Shown one piece after another: positions 10,746-22,164 of a stretch of 62,000 nt of DNA; position 1 is the stretch's first letter, and each line of letters starts with the position of its first letter. Source of the stretch: Zygnema cylindricum (Eukaryota; Streptophyta; Zygnematophyceae; Zygnematales; Zygnemataceae); the NCBI GenBank assembly GCA_037447655.1, contig JBBHKE010000743.1:1-62000 (forward strand). The letters are read 5' to 3'. Made by a program: the position numbers and the translations under genes. The notes under the pieces were generated by a model. The model was not told the origin of the DNA, did not search any database, and saw nothing but the letters and a program-made list of their open reading frames with translations.

Positions 10746-12013
10746 TGTTGATATTTGTGTATTTTCTAGGTCTATCTTGGGATAGTTAAAGGTAGAGGCA
10801 TTCTGTCTCTAACTCCCTTCTCCAAAGCCCCCACACTTGTCGTTGTCACTGAAGGCTAGAGAGGGTGCTAGAGTCATGGCTGCCAAAGCTCTCTAGAGAG
10901 ACATAGATTTACCAAAAACATTATCTGACGGATCCAAGAATTAAACCTGTTACCTGCCAACGGTCACATTACTTCATCTAGCTTTATCCTATAGTCTAGG
11001 ACGAATGTAAAGATATATCGGGTACGATAAATATATAAAGATTAATACGTAGAGATTACCAACTAGAGATGACCATAGCGATTCCTTTGACAAGATCTAA
11101 ACCTGGGTTTATAAACATATATTTATCGTAGGCCTTATCCACTAAGGATTTGACGATTAGTAGACACATGTGGCTCGATAATTATATAAAGCGTTAGTGA
11201 CGACACTTTCATTTAATGGACCGAGTTGACGTCGGTAGTACCCCAACGAACGCGAAAAAAGGACGACAGCCTTAGAAATTATACGGTCGGAAAAAGATTT
11301 GGCGCTTCGACAAGATCGAACGGTTGACGTTGATCGCCGTATTTCAAACGGACGGCATGCGTGAGTGCCGGCTTGCCCGAACGACTATTTTGGCGAAGCT
11401 TCACGAAAATGGAGGAAAATGACACTTGGCACCATCCTATAGGATGCCGGAGAAGAAAGGGACAGAATGGCGACGAATTATTTGCCACGTGGCAGTCCGA
11501 GAGTGGTGCCGCATAATTTCGTACATAAAGTAAGACGGCTATTGTACTTTGTATATACATAATATAGTGTATGATAATTTGAGAAGGTTCTTAATACTTA
11601 GACATTTTTGGAAGCCCTCTCTCCTCGAGGCATACTGTATAAATTCGTTGTCTTTGAACAACCATAACTTAATGCTCAGGTGAGCAAATTCAGTGATTGT
11701 TTTTTGTTGTGGACTCTGGGGAGTCCAGGCTACATAAGGGTGTAGTCGGTTAGAGTTTTTGCATGCCAAGGTGGCTGCATATCTAAGGTAAAGTCAAAGT
11801 GGTTGAATGTGTCCAAAAGTCATATTCTAACTTTGCATTCTGTGGTGGAACTGAGCACACAAAAAGTCCTATTTCACAAGGTAAAGCTATAATGGGGTTT
11901 TGATTGTAAAGGGGTCAATCATTTGGGTTTATATAAACTTGGAGTCGGCACTACTTAGATTAGCTTCTTTGGATCTGCGAATTCTGTGGGAGAATGGAGC
12001 CCATAAAATTTTA
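10746..12013 (+). mobile_element. Solo LTR of copia-type family D, copy D1
   Basis: Starts TGTTGATATTTGTG and ends at TTTTA (12013), aligned to the TTTCA end of D2. It matches the reverse complement of 54846-55727 across the body, for example GACTGAGxxxACTTGGAGTCGGCAC. Flanks are ATGCG (10741-10745) and ATACG (12014-12018), a 5-bp target duplication with one mismatch. No internal region is present. The first 40 bases share TATTTTCTAGGTCT with family B, so D and B LTRs are relatives. Confidence 0.82.
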
Positions 12014-12189
12014 ATACGTTGTGCTTTTGCGTCTCTTGTCCAATCGACGTCAAATGGCATCAGAATCTTAAGACCCCTGCAAAAAAAATCCGTACCGGAC
12101 ATAAAAGGACATATTAAAAAAAATCATGCACTTTTCCTCGTTGTACTGAACGAAACAGACATAACATTACGAATCATGTATTTTTCTCC

Positions 12190-12400
12190 GTCGCTTGAAA
12201 TCATTTTTTTTTAAACCTTTGACACGTGCAAATTTTTGTTCCTATTTGTTTGGTGAAAATACTTTGATGTAAAACACATCGTCGATGTGTTATAAAGAAA
12301 GGTCTAAAAATGACGTTTATTGACGTGGGCGTGGGTCTAAAAACATTAGACGACAACATGTAGTACATTATAAGTTCAACGATGACGCAAAATGATATTC
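12190..12400 (+). repeat. Dispersed repeat R, copy 2 (partial)
   Basis: Shares CACGTGC, CCTATTTGTT and, after a hairpin, GTGGGTC, ACGACAA, AAGTTCAACGATGACGCAAA with copies at 17.8, 50.0 and 53.9 kb. The hairpin AACACATCG-T-CGATGTGTT lies at 12273-12291. Confidence 0.65.
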
Positions 12401-12439
12401 TATTTTTTTTTCTACGGTACAGAAGAAAAGTACGAAACG

Positions 12440-12634
12440 GGTTAGTAGATATTACGACGGGGGGAACACTACGGAGATATCGCCGATAGTTATCGGCTCG
12501 AAATTCATCACGATAAATCAGAAATTGATGACGATAAATCCTTTGCCGATACATCGAGCCATTATATCGACCATCGCTAGATAAAAAAAAGGTACATATC
12601 GGTTATCTGCAAATGGTTACCGATACACAACACT
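12440..12634 (+). mobile_element. S-family element, right half (S3)
   Basis: Ends GGTTACCGATACACAACACT, the terminal sequence shared with S1 and S4. The interior repeats ATATCG, TTATCGGC and GATAAATC. The left half is not recognisable, so this is a truncated copy. It directly abuts element M1. Confidence 0.65.
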
Positions 12635-12635
12635 A

Positions 12636-13572
12636 CAATGTGAATCACTATTAGCGTTATAAAATAATTGGGGTAAAAAGGTAATTAGAATTATTAACGT
12701 TAACTGGGAATTTGGGAGTATTCAATGAAATCATTTAGGGTGAAGTTCCATTAGGATATTCTGTAATTGTACGGCCAACATTACAGAATGCAACAATTTG
12801 AACGAAGTTTCAATCCGTAGAGTCTGTAATGCACGTGTTAGTAAAAGAGTGGTGCCACGTAATTATATATTGGATATTGCAAATCGTCAATAATTTTCAC
12901 ACCGACCAAAAATCTTCATTTGCGTACCATGCACGTGCGTACTAGGTCATCGTGCAACACAACTTTGGTGCTCTTTGCAAACGCCTTGTCAAATACCACC
13001 TCATTTTTTTAGTGTTCCTATTTTTACGCGTGACGAATGGGCGTTTCCACAAATAGTGTGACGAATGGGCGTGCAAAAATAGCGTGACAAAAGTGCGTTA
13101 CGAGATTTCGTTTGTATTTTCTGTTGGATTTTTGAATGTGTATATCGTGTGCGAATTTTTTTTATTTCCGTTGGTTGACATCTTGACACGTATGCTCATT
13201 ATCCAACGTGTCGCGGGTCAATTTTTTTTGTAATTGGTGATGTACCGGGCGAGGTACATCACCAATTGCATAAACTTTCGAAGTGAATGCTTCGCGAAAA
13301 ACCATCCAACGGCCATTGTTAACTCCCATACTTTTGGAGAATATTGGCAAGATTCCCTGTAATGATGTTTTCCGGATAAAAACAAAATAAAAGGTACGTC
13401 GTAGTACAGAGAGGTCCGAATTTCTGTAAACAACCTCACTTTTCGTCTAATGGGACTTCACCCTTACTCTAATTTGTTTTTTAAAGGTTTTTTATTAATT
13501 CTATTTGAGATTTTTTGGTCTAAAGTTGGGGCGCGCAAATAGCGTTATGAACGCTAATAGATACTCACGGTG
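12636..13572. mobile_element. M-family inverted-repeat element M1, carrying C1
   Basis: The left end CAATGTGAATCACTATTAGC and right end GCTAATAGATACTCACGGTG are imperfect inverted repeats, flanked by TA at 12634-12635 and 13573-13574. No transposase frame exists, so it is a non-autonomous (MITE-like) element. The TA target and the shared CACCGTGAATCG-type terminus group it with M2-M8. Element C1 is inserted inside. Confidence 0.8.
12738..13463. mobile_element. C-family MITE (Harbinger/Tourist-like) C1
   Basis: The termini GGGTGAAGTTCCATTAGGA and CTAATGGGACTTCACCC are inverted repeats. The TTA triplet flanks both sides (12735-12737 and 13464-13466), as expected for TWA-targeting PIF/Harbinger or Tourist elements. 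The body is about 85-90 percent like C2 (29929-30630). It includes a near-perfect 36-nt palindrome at 13232-13267 whose centre is mismatched (GGGCGA). Confidence 0.85.
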
Positions 13573-14050
13573 TATTGTACTGAATCTTGCAAATTTTCGG
13601 AGCCTCGCAAGGGTGCTGAAGGCGTCCACGTCGCCCGACCTCCAACTTTCTCCGCACAACCGTATGTTTAGGGTTTTTTATTTGGTTGTGTTTTTTTTTT
13701 ATTAAAAAAAATAAATAAACAAATGATCTTAACGGTATAAACCCTATTTTAGATACCCGATTATGACCTTTGTTTTGGTATGCGGGACAGGTCACGCGAG
13801 GTGTCGAAGGTCCCACAAATGAGTGGAGGGCTTGCTCGATACCCCTAATGTATTGAATCTTGCGTTTTTCGGGTTGTGTGAAACTCCGAGGTTGGTTTCG
13901 CACATTGTGAGAGATCCACGTCGGCCCCCCATCATCAATTCGTTTACGACGCACCTCGTCGTGCGGCCGTAAAAATGTATATATATGTTTAGGGTTTTTT
14001 TTATTATTTTGTGTTTTTTTTTATATAAAGAATACCAAACCACACCCTAA
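13573..14050. repeat. Diverged tandem pair with TTTAGGG-like motif
   Basis: About 13573-13720 and 13846-14030 share, in order, GTATTGAATCTTGC, TTTTCGG, a GTCCACGTCG-like box, TGTTTAGGGTTTTTT and a T-rich tail; the period is about 275-300 bp. Single TTTAGGG and CCCTAAA units occur at 13669, 13989, 14045 and 14056, but there is no telomere array. Confidence 0.55.
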
Positions 14051-14496
14051 AAAACCCTAAACGTGTAACCCTAACCATTTACCTAGTAGGTACATTGGTG
14101 AACCTATGACGCATTTTGAACGGTGAAATGCGGGTTCACACGGTTCACCACACCGGGGAAACTTGTAACATACCTTCCTTGTACTTGAAAGTGGGTCATT
14201 TCACGGGCGTTGTGCAGAGTGCGATGACCGAGCAAAATAGAACCCCAAAAGCTCAATGATGGAGAAGGTCAAGGAAAATCGGGTAGGCCCTAATTTTTTG
14301 TACACGTGTCACATACGGACAAAACGAAAACACAGGAAAATGAAAGTTGCCCGCAAAAAAAATTGATAAACGTTTCTGGTCGTTCGATGAACAAATCGAT
14401 TTGCCCAATTTAGGAGTTTATTGTAAAACAGAGCTGAGACGCGTAAAAGAACCGAAATAATATATATTTTTCATATATTTTTCTTCTTTCAATTTA

Positions 14497-15021
14497 CCGC
14501 TAATCGTAATTAGCGTTATATACGCTAATTCCGTCACCCCTAATTTTGACTCTTTCACCCTAAATAGAGTACATGATTATTTACATTATTTAAGGTACTT
14601 TTTGAATCAGGGTTAACAACTCTAATATAGTGCCGTAGTGTGGCCTACGGTCGGTGTCTGATCGTGCAAAATTGTACTTTATTAACTAAAATAGTACTTT
14701 ATTAACTAAAACAGTACTTTATAAACTAAAAAAGTACAAAATATGATTAAATACAGCCCGTTATTATCTAACTGCGTTTTTACAAACCGCGTAATGCAAA
14801 CGTCATAATGACGTGAAACTCTACGTTTTGTTAGATTCTGTTGTGGTACCTAATTTACAGTAGAGATATTCAGCGCGGATAATTATCACGGCAAGAAACC
14901 CAAACTAGAGTTGTTGATAAATTAGAGATTTTTTTTTTTGAAAAGGGTTGATTACACAAACTAGAGTTAATAACTGTAATTAGTTTTTTTCATTTTTTCA
15001 CTCTAATTACGATTCGCGGTG
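14497..15021. mobile_element. M-family element M8
   Basis: The left end CCGCTAATCGTAATTAGCG and right end CTAATTACGATTCGCGGTG are inverted. TA flanks both ends (14495-14496 and 15022-15023). The interior shares GTGTGG/TACGGTCGGTGTCTGA with M3 and M5. There is no coding frame. A 3 x 20-bp tandem repeat sits inside. Confidence 0.78.
14674..14733. repeat. Tandem repeat, 3 x 20 bp
   Basis: The unit GTACTTTATTAACTAAAATA is repeated three times with one to three changes per unit, followed by a partial fourth GTAC. It lies inside element M8. Confidence 0.85.
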
Positions 15022-15124
15022 TACTGTACTTCATTATCAATTTGATTGTTATGTTGACGTGGCACATTCTCTGTGGCCAAGAAGTATGTCGCCAGTCATC
15101 AAATGGGCTCACAAAAGTACAGTA

Positions 15125-15342
15125 CAGCGTGTATCGCTATTAGTGTTTATGCTTTTTTTCCAACTTAAAACATCTTTTCTCCTTGCACAGTCGTTCAGAG
15201 TTTTAATCTGAAGGTTGCGATTGAAAAATGAGATTCTCACCTTAAGATTGGCGGCCTCCCACCGAAAATCGGACATGTGTGTACGGAGAAAGTATTTTTT
15301 AAGTGGAAAAAACAACATTAACACTAATAGCGATACACGCTG
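15125..15342. mobile_element. M-family element M2
   Basis: Perfect terminal inverted repeats of at least 20 bp (CAGCGTGTATCGCTATTAGT at the left, its complement at the right) with TA at 15123-15124 and 15343-15344. At 218 bp it is the shortest full copy. Its interior (AAAACATCTTxTCTxxxTxCA, ATCGGACATGTGTGTACGxA) matches the two halves of M6, which is split by copia B2. Confidence 0.9.
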
Positions 15343-15344
15343 TA

Positions 15345-16029
15345 GTCATCGGTGGAAATCGTCCGTAAAATGACCCATTTGTTGCTCAACGGGCCGAAGC
15401 TTTTAATGCTGAAAACAATCTCTGGCGAGTTTGAACAGATGAACGAACTTTTCGCTAGTGGGGCCCGTGTTCCACGATTTAAATATGACAAACCCTATTG
15501 TGTTGAACCGTATAAATTACAATTCGCATTAATAAATTTGACAGCTGCTGACCGTGCGGGTAGCTTTGCAGTATGCAAAGTTTGCTGGAGAGCGAACTTC
15601 GATGTGACTTTAGCTGCCAAGTGCGCCGCCATCTGGTGCGATTCATAATTCGGATTCGTTGGCGGAGAACTTTAAAGTCGGATTCTGAAGGGAATATGTC
15701 CAGGCTATATATCCCGCAAGTGGAAGATAGCACGAGATATATTTATCGTAGTCGTGCGGCCGACCGTGCGATTCGAGAAGCGAGCTCAGCAAGATAGGCG
15801 GCAGGCAGGCCACCTGTCGGAAAGAGGTTCGGTTCGAAAGTCGCACGGTGTCGCACGCCTACGAGGATCAATTGAGAATTTTCCACCTGTGGGATACTCA
15901 GACTTGCCGACAAATTAATAGAGTACAATACTGTCCTGGGGAGATATTTGGTTAGCTTAGAATAGACAAGTACAGAAGGCTTCGAATAACTTTGGTTACA
16001 ATTTTGTTTTCAGAAAATTTTGGTTCGCT
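15345..16029. other. Unassigned DNA with open frames but no domain
   Basis: A frame on the plus strand ends at 15648 and is open for about 95 codons. It starts at GTG or at the ATG at 15370 and shows no motif I recognise. The rest is non-coding. Confidence 0.35.
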
Positions 16030-16648
16030 AGGTGCCAGAACATATTCTGCTTCACAATTGAATATGCCACTAGCTGCCAAAACATATTCTGCTCCCACAA
16101 TGGAATACGCACTACACCGTGAATCGCTATTAGCGTACATGACGCTAATTGGGGTACCCCTTTTTTTGGGGCAAATTCTCAAATAGAATAAAGTACGCTA
16201 AATGTTTTTGCACGTTATTTGAGGTACCCCGCTCAATGCGGTTCATAACTGTAATTTAGTTCTCTTTTAAATAGTGTGGTGTACGGACTGCCAGATCTGT
16301 ACTATTTCGTACATTTTTAAATTTAAAAGTACAGAAAATATAATAATATATAATTGCGTAAATATTTTCCGGCATACGCAGATGTCAAAAAAACGCGACG
16401 GCGTACGATTTGAACAGTTTCGTACATATACATGTTTTAGTATGGACATATTATGTGCTGAAAATTTTTACAAAGCAGTTTACAAATTAGAGTACATGAT
16501 AAATTAGAATCATGGTGTACCCGAAAAAACACAATTTACCGTAAAGTACGCTAATTGTTTCATTACGCTATCTATTTCATTACGCTAATAGCGATTCACG
16601 GTGTAGCTGCCAAAAAAGATTTTGCTCCACAATAAAATATGGCACTAC
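16030..16648. repeat. Minisatellite (about 43-bp unit) split by M3
   Basis: Units begin near 16030, 16073 and 16606, each with GCTGCCA or GGTGCCA, ACATATTCTGCT (AAGATTTTGCT in the third), CACAAT and GCACTA. Element M3 sits at the TA that ends unit two. Deleting M3 and one TA restores the tandem array. Confidence 0.8.
16115..16603. mobile_element. M-family element M3
   Basis: CACCGTGAATCGCTATTAGC at the left is the exact complement of the right end, GCTAATAGCGATTCACGGTG. TA flanks are at 16113-16114 and 16604-16605. The interruption of the minisatellite gives an internal empty-site comparison. No transposase is encoded. Confidence 0.92.
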
Positions 16649-16649
16649 A

Positions 16650-17800
16650 GTAGCACTAAATTTATCCGAACAACAAAAATATCGATCGGACGGCTAATGT
16701 TTCGTCCACGAAAGAAGGAAGTGGATAGGATGTTGTGCTCATCGACGGTTAAGACCTCGTTTGTTTTTAGGGGCAAGAGATCATATTGGTTGCAGTTCCA
16801 GCAAACAAAGTTTCTTTGATTTTCCGATACCAGAATTATCTCGACCCTGTTGCATACTTGTTCTTCAAAACTTCATCCAGGCCGTTCGTGTTTTCCTATT
16901 AGGACGACATTTGTCTTTACAGTATGCGAGCCTCAGGGAAGAGTTTGTCCCAAAAATGTACGGATACTGTACCCTTTAGCCTTTGGACTGCTAACCTGGT
17001 CAACGCAATGGGCTCACCAACCGCCGTTTTTCAGAGAGAGCGATTTTTTACACGAAACGCTACAGTACAGTACTGTACTGTAGCGTTTTCTTACCCATTG
17101 GGTCCCTAGCCTACGGCCTCCGGTCCATCAGGAGTCAAACGCGGCCATGTCAAGGCGTCTTCAATGACTGAGAAAACACTGACGGTTCAGATCACAATGC
17201 GTCAGAATCTTACGTCCATCGACGGCATAAAATGACTACCTTTGCCCCCTGATGGAGCGAATGGCTAAGGCTGCGGCCCCATGTAGCGTACTTACTTTGT
17301 ATTTTAGCGCGGATCCGGCGGACCCGGATTTCAAGTGTCTCTATGTGTTCATTCGAAATTGTTACTTAAGTTTGTGACAATTGTATACGTCGACAGCGCG
17401 CGTGACGGCTGTCACCGTATACAATTTGTGATGACGCACCATATTTTTTTGTAACTTTTTGAAGTGTCGCAAGACACATCGTACTTTTTGAAACGATTTG
17501 CGGATTTGGTATGTCGCGTGTCTTTGCGTGACATCGTTGACGTAGAGCCTTGCACCCGTGGCTGTGCAAAATGCCTTTGCTTAAACCTCTCCCGTCCGGC
17601 CGCCATTACTTCGCAGATTTTTCACGTTCGCAGACTTTTCAACTTTGCGTGAAATGACACTGCAGCGTCGAGACCCCTGAAAAAAATGAACCGTACAACA
17701 TGCAAGCCGACAAAAACAAACAAACCCTGTACTTTTTTTTGTCGTCAAAAACTTCTAAAATCTTTTCACACTTGGGAATATATTTTCAGATTGGTGTAAA
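16650..17800. other. No recognised gene; contains a 34-nt perfect palindrome
   Basis: Short frames only. A perfect palindrome is centred at 17071/17072. GACGGCTGT-type units near 17400-17420 resemble the left part of repeat R. Confidence 0.45.
17055..17088. repeat. 34-nt perfect palindrome
   Basis: The left arm AAACGCTACAGTACAGT is followed at once by its exact complement, with no spacer. The centre consists of overlapping AGTACAGT/ACTGTACT units. Confidence 0.95.
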
Positions 17801-18110
17801 CGGATTTGCTTAGCTTAAAACACATTGCCGATGTGTTTTATGATAATTTTGAAAATGACGTGACAGTGGGTCGAAAAAACGCAACACGACAAATTTTCGT
17901 ACATCCTAAGTTCAAGAATGACGCAAATTGTACTCTACAAATTTGCAATTTCTTCGTACGGTCGCAACTTAGGCAGTACGGCGCTAAGTTATATAGGAAA
18001 ACGACAGAAAAAAACCCGAACTTAGCCACATGGGGCCGCAGCCTAAGAGACTGTAGCAAATCACCGCATAACTTATGTTGCAACAACTACACCTCTGAGC
18101 TTCAATTTAA
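17800..18110 (+). repeat. Dispersed repeat R, copy 3
   Basis: The hairpin AAAACACAT-TGCCG-ATGTGTTTT (17817-17839) is followed by GTGGGTCGAAAAAACGC, ACGACAAA, AAGTTCAAGAATGACGCAAA and CTTAGCCACATGGG, the same order as in the copies at 12.2, 50.0 and 53.9 kb. A 107-codon frame over it is not matched by a conserved frame in other copies. Confidence 0.7.
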
Positions 18111-19385
18111 CTTTGGCATTGTCAATTGACAAATTTGGTTGTTCTCACCGAACATATATTCGACCTTCATTGCGTATATTCCCTATTCCGGAAAAATCAC
18201 CAAAATGTGATCTTCGTCAGAAAACATAGAACCTACGAAATCTGATATATCGGGGTGACTTTTCATTACCGTACCATCAAAAGTCGAATAGTTCACCAAA
18301 TTACTACTGGCTTGGACGTTTCACTAACAGCGTCATATATTTGTTTCCGAGATCTTCGGAAGCTTCCAACAACTTACAAATTGGTTGTGCTCGACTATCT
18401 TTTTTAGTCAGAGGACCTAGCAGCCCTTCCCAACTTCTCATGTAGGCAAACTACCACCAACATATCTCCATCGCCATTTAGCATGCCTTAGCTTCGCCCC
18501 ACATTAGATCTAGCATGGCGGCAAATGCAATGGACTTAGTGATTTACCACCAAGCCACCTAGTGCATGTGGACGACATTAGTAACAATAGCCTTTAGCGC
18601 GGCATAGTCCTGACCTCTCGCCGAGGGCTCATTTCTTCTTCTCTTTTTTAAGCATTGAGTAATGTTCGGTGTTGGTGTAGTTTTTTTTTGTTTTTGTAGC
18701 TTTCTGCTTCGAAATTCGATGATGCTTACCATGAGTTATGCTTTAATTCCGCACGGATTTTCATCTCTACCCTTCTTCAACAACTTCGTTATGCTTTGTG
18801 TCTATATGGTTTCACCATCACCTTTTTCGAAATGAAACCTTTTATTTTTTAAATGACAAGTTTTTGGAGATTCTCACAAAATTTTCCTATGGTCTATTAG
18901 CATGGGTAGTAGCATAGCTACTAGAATTCCATTTCAAATATTTACCCCACAAGGTTTTATAAGTAATTCCTCATTATAACTTTACATTCACGGACGTGAT
19001 TATGACGTGTTTTCTGCGGATTGGGCCTTTTAGAGTACCATCATTAAAGAACATCCACAATATATATATGCAATGTTCTCTACTTGTCCCTCAACGTACA
19101 TGTTTATACGTATCAAATCTATATCGAACAGATATTTTTTTTGTCTTTATGTGTTTGCCGGAGTTTCAATATTTTTTTAGAGTTTTTGAGAACAAACTCT
19201 TCGTCGGCGCTCTTCTTGGCAGATTGAAAACAAAAGAACAACCATTTGTGGGAATTTAACAGTTTAAAAACACAACGTCGACTCACGAGTCTTGTCTCCT
19301 GTGTCACTCAAGTTTTGTATCAAAAGATACTAGCCAATATTCCATATGTGCTTCTTTTTCACCTACCAATAATCGGTACATCGTG
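18111..19385. other. No gene or repeat recognised
   Basis: AT-rich sequence with short frames on both strands. I see no inverted termini, LTR ends or known protein motifs. Confidence 0.45.
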
Positions 19386-19389
19386 TCTA

Positions 19390-19686
19390 CATGTCGAATA
19401 GATACGTTATCGAGTCCATGACTATTGCAATAACCACCGTATGTCGATTTGTCGAAAAATATTCAGCCCCCCCCTCGCCCCCCCCCCCCCTCCCCCTCGC
19501 GCGGGCGCGTGGAGGGTGAGTCGAGGAGTCTATATTGCTTTCCGTATAGTCAATTTTCGTATTGAAGTTGACCACCAATAATTTTCATTGGCACCAGAAC
19601 GATATATCAAGCCCTTTAACAGTTCGATGTTCGATATATTAAATATCGAATTAATCGTGATAAGAATTTTAACGATACACAACGTT
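19390..19686. mobile_element. S-family element S6
   Basis: It has the C-rich core at about 19467-19500 ending GCGCGGGCGCG. Flanks contain GATATATTAAATATCGAATT and the terminal box CGATACACAACGTT at the right. The left boundary is uncertain. Frames across the poly-C tract are composition artefacts. Confidence 0.55.
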
Positions 19687-21120
19687 GGTATCTCACGTAA
19701 TAATTTAGAATGTGTAAAATTAAACTTGGTAAATTGTCAAAGGTTTCTAACAAATGTATATTTTGAATCTACTAGCCTACTTTCCATCAGGTTTTACCTT
19801 TCCCAAATATTTTCATACATTGTGTTATTTGACCATAGGATTGGTTTTCTAAAAAAACAACTTCGAGAAGTTCGAAGACGATTATTACGAGGTGTGCCCT
19901 CAGTTGTACAAAGTGCGTACTGAAACATAGTGAACCTTCCCCTTTATCAGCGAGTACAACTTGTTTAAAACCGACGAACAAGTTTTAAGTAAAAAAAAAT
20001 GTATTAAAAAAAAATGACATATGCATATAGAGACAAATAACCATTTATAATCAAAAATGGCCATCTTATTTCAAACTGAATGGAACTTATTCTAACAGAA
20101 CTTAATTTTCAAACCGATGAGAATCTCACTTAGTGGATTTTAATCATAACTCAAAAAACAAATAAATAATGGAAGACTTACACGTAGAAGGGACGTTTAT
20201 GGCATGAGACACGATGCGCAACATAAGCAGGTGTTTGTGTCCTTGCCCTCGAATCCGGAAGAGGTAAACTTAATATGTTGTCGTGATTGGCCTCCACAAG
20301 TTCGTTTGACACAAGTTTCTTTTTAATTTAAGTCCAATATAACCACCTCTTTTGTAGTTGCCTCATGACGATTTTACTCTTAATTTGGCAAAGCAAAGAT
20401 CCCAAAACGTAAATTACTCCCACTTTTTTTGCTAACTTCCTTGTCTTTAGCAAGCCCTCCATACAAAATTGCACATGCAAGATGTGGAACGAAATTCCCT
20501 AGCAAAGGGGATATATTAGAGTTACATGAGTCCAAATTTCATGTATTTGGACGGGGCTATCGCTCCCGACACGATTTAGTATGCCATCCACCACACAGGT
20601 TTCCAAAGATTTGATAAATGAATTCATTTATAAAAATTATAGGTGATTTACTTCCTTGTCGATCAACAAGAACAACATAAAAGCCACACTAGCAACAAAA
20701 AATAACAAAAAGACAAATCGAGAAGGCAAAGGAAAAAAACAAGTAATTTTGAAATCCTTGTACGAACACAAAGATTTTAAGATAATTTTGCCAGACACAA
20801 CGATTCCCAAGTGGGCGGATAACATAGTTATGCGGCCCCATAATACATATTCGCAACAATCTGATCATGTTGTTGTGAAATACTCCGAAGTCGTACGATT
20901 AAGAAGTTTTTGACATATCAAACGTGGTGACACGAACCAGTCATAATGATATTCGCATTACCACTAAAGTAAAAGGTACAACACTAGGCGACTGAATTCA
21001 AAATCTATGCAGTGTGCTAAATTTTGTACAACCTTTCTCCATTTACATCATGCGTATATACCCCAATCAACCAATTAGGTAGTGTTGTCTATTGAAGCCC
21101 CCTAAGCCGATATTGAATAT
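19687..21120. other. No gene recognised
   Basis: Several short open frames, none with a domain. A lysine-rich frame near 20656-20913 starts at a true ATG but is short and unmatched to anything I know. Confidence 0.4.
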
Positions 21121-21126
21121 GTACCT

Positions 21127-21467
21127 AATGTTGGGAACCCGATAATTGATATTTTGCTTCGATATAATATCGCGATATTTTTGCGATATATTGGCCGATA
21201 ATTCGATATGTTTTGTACCGCGATATATCGAACTTGATGCTAGGTCAAAAAAAAATCAAAAGCGCCCCCCCCTCCCCCCCCTCCCCCCCCCCGGTGGCGC
21301 GCCCTCATTCACTAGGGGGAGGGGGGGTGGGACGTACGTTTTTTGTACCTTTCCCGTACGGCTTTCCGTAGGAAATTCCGTACCATATCGAGGCCCTTGA
21401 CCGATCGATAATCGATATATCGAATATTGAATTTATCGCGATATATTTTTACCCGATACACAACATT
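21127..21467. mobile_element. S-family element S4
   Basis: The left AATGTTGGGAACCCGAT and right ACCCGATACACAACATT are imperfect inverted ends. ATATCG/CGATAT words fill both arms. The core is a long C run, then GGTGGCGCGCCCTCATTCACT, then a G run, so the element can fold into one hairpin. The core is homologous to S5 in opposite orientation. Confidence 0.75.
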
Positions 21468-21469
21468 AC

Positions 21470-22160
21470 AATTAGGGGCAAGGTACAAAAATGAGAGGGG
21501 AGTTTTATGAGATATTTGTCTGAATTGAGGCATCCAATCGTCTTAGTATGACAAATTTGTTTACAAAACTCACAAGCCTACTCAAACCAAGCCCTCGTGT
21601 CTTTCTTTTTGTTCACCTCAGAAACCCAAAGAAGACCTATTAGATCATTAGATGTGTTTAGACCCGATCTTGCGTACAAATTCCAAACACCCACACCTGC
21701 AACCATCCTTAAATACTTAAGTTTCAAGCCACCTTATACCTTTTTGTTAAGGGCGTGAGAATTCCCCGCCGGTGATGTTCAACCATCTTTTCTCTATAGC
21801 CGGGTCTAAATATTGTCCATGGAGCAAAGGAGCTTGGGCTCCTTGTTGTATGGGCATGACAAGGGTGAATGTAAATTTCACCAAAATCCTTGCTAAAGCA
21901 TTTTTTTTCATGCTAAATCTAAATTGAGGTATTACGCAAAAAGTCATCAATAGTAGAGGACTTGTATAGTGCATCGCATTGTTACGCAATTAATAGCGTG
22001 TTTTATACGCTGAACCCGCAAGTGTAAGCTGGTACCCGTTGCTATATTACCAATAGCAATATTTGATGCAATGCGCGAATAACAAATATCCATCGCTTTT
22101 AATGTTGTGGTGCGATGTACTGATTCTCTTTTCGTGTTTGGACGTGTGCATCGCGAAATC
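21470..22160. other. No gene recognised
   Basis: A short minus-strand frame at 21747-21989 has no recognisable domain. Confidence 0.4.
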
Positions 22161-22164
22161 ATCC

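Noticed and set aside
13669-14070. TTTAGGG/CCCTAAA motifs as an interstitial telomere
   Set aside because: Only single units separated by other sequence; they fit the diverged tandem pair instead.
14674-14733. Three regularly spaced near-identical units, CRISPR-like at first sight
   Set aside because: Units are contiguous with no unique spacers, and lie in a eukaryotic MITE.
17806-18129. 107-codon frame over repeat R copy 3
   Set aside because: Other R copies do not keep this frame, and the hairpin lies inside it; treated as repeat sequence.
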